Source of the DNA: Chitinophagaceae bacterium
Lineage (GTDB): Bacteria > Bacteroidota > Bacteroidia > Chitinophagales > Chitinophagaceae
Direction: 5' to 3'
Assembly (NCBI GenBank): GCA_003151295.1
Contig: PLXD01000063.1
Span: forward strand, 2,049-7,626
DNA: 5,578 nucleotides
Every line of letters starts with the position of its first letter. Position 1 is the stretch's first letter. Positions 4,088-5,578 of the stretch are shown one piece after another. Both the position numbers and the translations under genes were made by a program. The notes under the pieces are model-generated. The model saw nothing but the letters and a program-made list of their open reading frames with translations. It was not told the origin of the DNA and ran no database searches.

Positions 4088-5578
4088 ATGTCATCCCGAA
4101 TTTCATTTTTAGCAGGGGGGGTATTCCTGTTATCCTTATCGTTGTCTCTCCCCTTGTCTTCTTTTAGCCAGTCCGTATCCGCAAGGCAGGATAGCGTCAG
4201 CCCGGCAGAGCCGTTCTCTCACTATGACCCCCAGGCACTCTTCGCACCGGGTTTCTATAGCGACAGGGACCGCGCCTTCCGTTCCGCCAATGGAGCTCCG
4301 GGAAGCAAGTACTGGCAGAACCGGGCCGACTATACCATTCATGCTTCCCTGGACACTGCCAACGACCAGCTGGATGGCAGCGAGGACATCCATTATATTA
4401 ATAACAGCCCGGATTCATTGTATTCTTTATGGCTGCAACTCGATCAGAACACCTACCAGAAGGATGCGCGTTCCCGCTATTATACCGGTTCTGCCGCCGA
4501 TGAGTCTACGAATGGATACCAGCTCTTATCGGTCCGGGTAGAACGCAACGGACAGGTACTGAAGGCCGATCCCATCATCACGGATACCCGGCTGCAGCTC
4601 CGGCTGGACCAGGCCCTTCCGGGTAGTGGCGGCAAGATCAATATCGAGATCCAATACCGTTATACCGTTCCGGGCCCTTTTGGGGGACGAACGAATCATG
4701 GAGAAACGCAGAACGGAAAGAGCTATGAGATCGCACAGTGGTATCCGCGCATGTGCGTGTACGATGACCTGGAAGGATGGAATACCCTGCCTTTCCTGGG
4801 GAGCGGGGAATTCTACTGCGAATATGGCGATTTCGATTACCGGGTCACGGTCCCCTGGAATATGCTGGTGGCGGGTTCCGGGGAATTGCAGAATCCCGGC
4901 GAGGTCCTGACCCAACAGCAGATCATCCGGCTGGCCATGGCCGCTAAAAGTGATAATACCGTCCTGATAAGATCTGCCGCGGAGATAAAAGATCCGTCCA
5001 GCCGTCCGGTACAGAAGGGGATGCTGACCTGGCATTTCCGCATGCTCAATACCCGCGATGTGGCTTTCGGCGCTTCTGCCGCCTATATCTGGGACGCTGC
5101 CCAGGTGAATCTTCCGGAGGGTAAAAAGTCGCTGGCCATGTCCGTATACCCGGTTGAGAGCGACGGCAACGGCGCCTGGGGCAGGGCGACGGAATACCTG
5201 AAAGCGTCGATAGAATATTTTTCCGCTACCTGGCTACCCTATCCCTATCCGGTAGCTGTCAACGAAGCCGGCCTCGCCGGCGGGATGGAATATCCCGGCA
5301 TCGTCTTCGACGGCATCAACGATAAGGGGAAGGATCTGTACTGGGTGACGGCGCATGAGATCGGCCATAACTGGTTCCCGATGATCGTAGGTTCCGACGA
5401 GCGACGCTATGGATGGATGGATGAAGGGTTCAATACCTTTATAGATATCTATGCTTCGGATGCATTCCACCAGGGGGAATATGCTCCCAAGCGTGACGGG
5501 GAATATGCTCCGGGAGGAGGGAATCCTGCTGCCGAGATCCTACCCTTACTTTCCGATCCGGAGGCGCCGGTAATCATG
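4088..5578 (+). CDS. Secreted M1-family zinc metallopeptidase, C-terminus cut off
   Basis: The first 497 codons are visible; the gene is open at the right edge. M1 enzymes are aminopeptidases that remove N-terminal residues from peptides. A signal peptide is clear: MSSR, a hydrophobic run (about 5-23) and SSFSQ, with likely cleavage between S27 and Q28, so the protein is exported. Residues about 60-270 form the beta-rich N-terminal domain ([42 protein letters not shown]). The catalytic domain carries the zinc site H423-E424-x-x-H427 (HEIGHNWFP) and E446 (WMDEGFNTF), giving HExxH-x18-E. The exopeptidase loop usually written GxMEN is GGMEY (398-402). The catalytic tyrosine expected further on lies outside the window. 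The ATG at 4088 is the only start after an in-frame TAA at 4064-4066. The ribosome site is weak (AAGAAG). It probably breaks down peptides in the periplasm or outside the cell; the substrate is unknown. Confidence 0.93.
   Translation, partial: MSSRISFLAGGVFLLSLSLSLPLSSFSQSVSARQDSVSPAEPFSHYDPQALFAPGFYSDRDRAFRSANGAPGSKYWQNRADYTIHASLDTANDQLDGSEDIHYINNSPDSLYSLWLQLDQNTYQKDARSRYYTGSAADESTNGYQLLSVRVERNGQVLKADPIITDTRLQLRLDQALPGSGGKINIEIQYRYTVPGPFGGRTNHGETQNGKSYEIAQWYPRMCVYDDLEGWNTLPFLGSGEFYCEYGDFDYRVTVPWNMLVAGSGELQNPGEVLTQQQIIRLAMAAKSDNTVLIRSAAEIKDPSSRPVQKGMLTWHFRMLNTRDVAFGASAAYIWDAAQVNLPEGKKSLAMSVYPVESDGNGAWGRATEYLKASIEYFSATWLPYPYPVAVNEAGLAGGMEYPGIVFDGINDKGKDLYWVTAHEIGHNWFPMIVGSDERRYGWMDEGFNTFIDIYASDAFHQGEYAPKRDGEYAPGGGNPAAEILPLLSDPEAPVIM
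5474..5511 (+). repeat. Direct repeat within the M1 peptidase gene (GEYAP x2)
   Basis: A 14-base unit GGGGAATATGCTCC occurs at 5474-5487 and again at 5498-5511, a 24-base (8-codon) offset, encoding GEYAPKRD followed by GEYAPGGG. The segment lies about 20-30 residues after the zinc-binding glutamate. I recall similar EYAP...EYAPGGG text in related Bacteroidota M1 proteins, so this is probably a conserved element rather than a recent duplication. Confidence 0.6.

Noticed and set aside
4526..5035. Minus-strand open frame of 169 codons inside the M1 peptidase gene
   Set aside because: It is a shadow of a well-supported coding region in a GC-rich stretch; the translation shows no recognisable motifs.

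Overview
The window looks like ordinary chromosomal DNA from a member of the Bacteroidota, most likely the Chitinophagaceae or a close relative. This rests on the promoter elements (several matches to the Bacteroidota -7 consensus TAnnTTTG), weak Shine-Dalgarno sequences, roughly 50% GC, and protein sequences that resemble members of that phylum. No database search was possible, so the lineage is an inference. There are six complete or nearly complete protein genes plus one cut at the left edge, with little intergenic space. I see no RNA gene, mobile element, CRISPR array or phage gene.

Left part (1-1115, minus strand): the window opens inside the 5' end of priA, the replication-restart helicase. 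Upstream of priA, and transcribed the same way, is a small cysteine-rich exported DUF4258 protein. The short gap between them holds a 7-bp tandem repeat that runs into the predicted priA promoter.

Centre (1116-2815): a compact divergent promoter region drives the DUF4258 gene leftward and mtaB rightward. MtaB is the radical SAM methylthiotransferase that makes ms2t6A37 in tRNA. A small unnamed protein of 96 residues follows in the same direction; its fold is probably a ferredoxin-like (YciI / muconolactone isomerase-like) alpha-beta barrel.

Right part (2816-5578): a two-gene minus-strand operon, tag (3-methyladenine DNA glycosylase I) then a YdcF/SanA-like membrane protein, is joined by a 4-base ATGA overlap and converges on the small protein gene. 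After a 115-bp divergent gap containing a perfect 15-base palindrome, a secreted M1-family metallopeptidase starts on the plus strand and runs off the right edge.

The genes are mainly housekeeping (replication restart, tRNA modification, base-excision repair, envelope functions, peptide hydrolysis) and do not form one obvious pathway. I did not find a convincing new multi-gene system. The most interesting points are regulatory and small-scale: the repeat-embedded priA promoter, the nearly leaderless mtaB promoter, the duplicated GTG start region and cysteine pattern of the DUF4258 protein, and the palindrome between tag and the peptidase.
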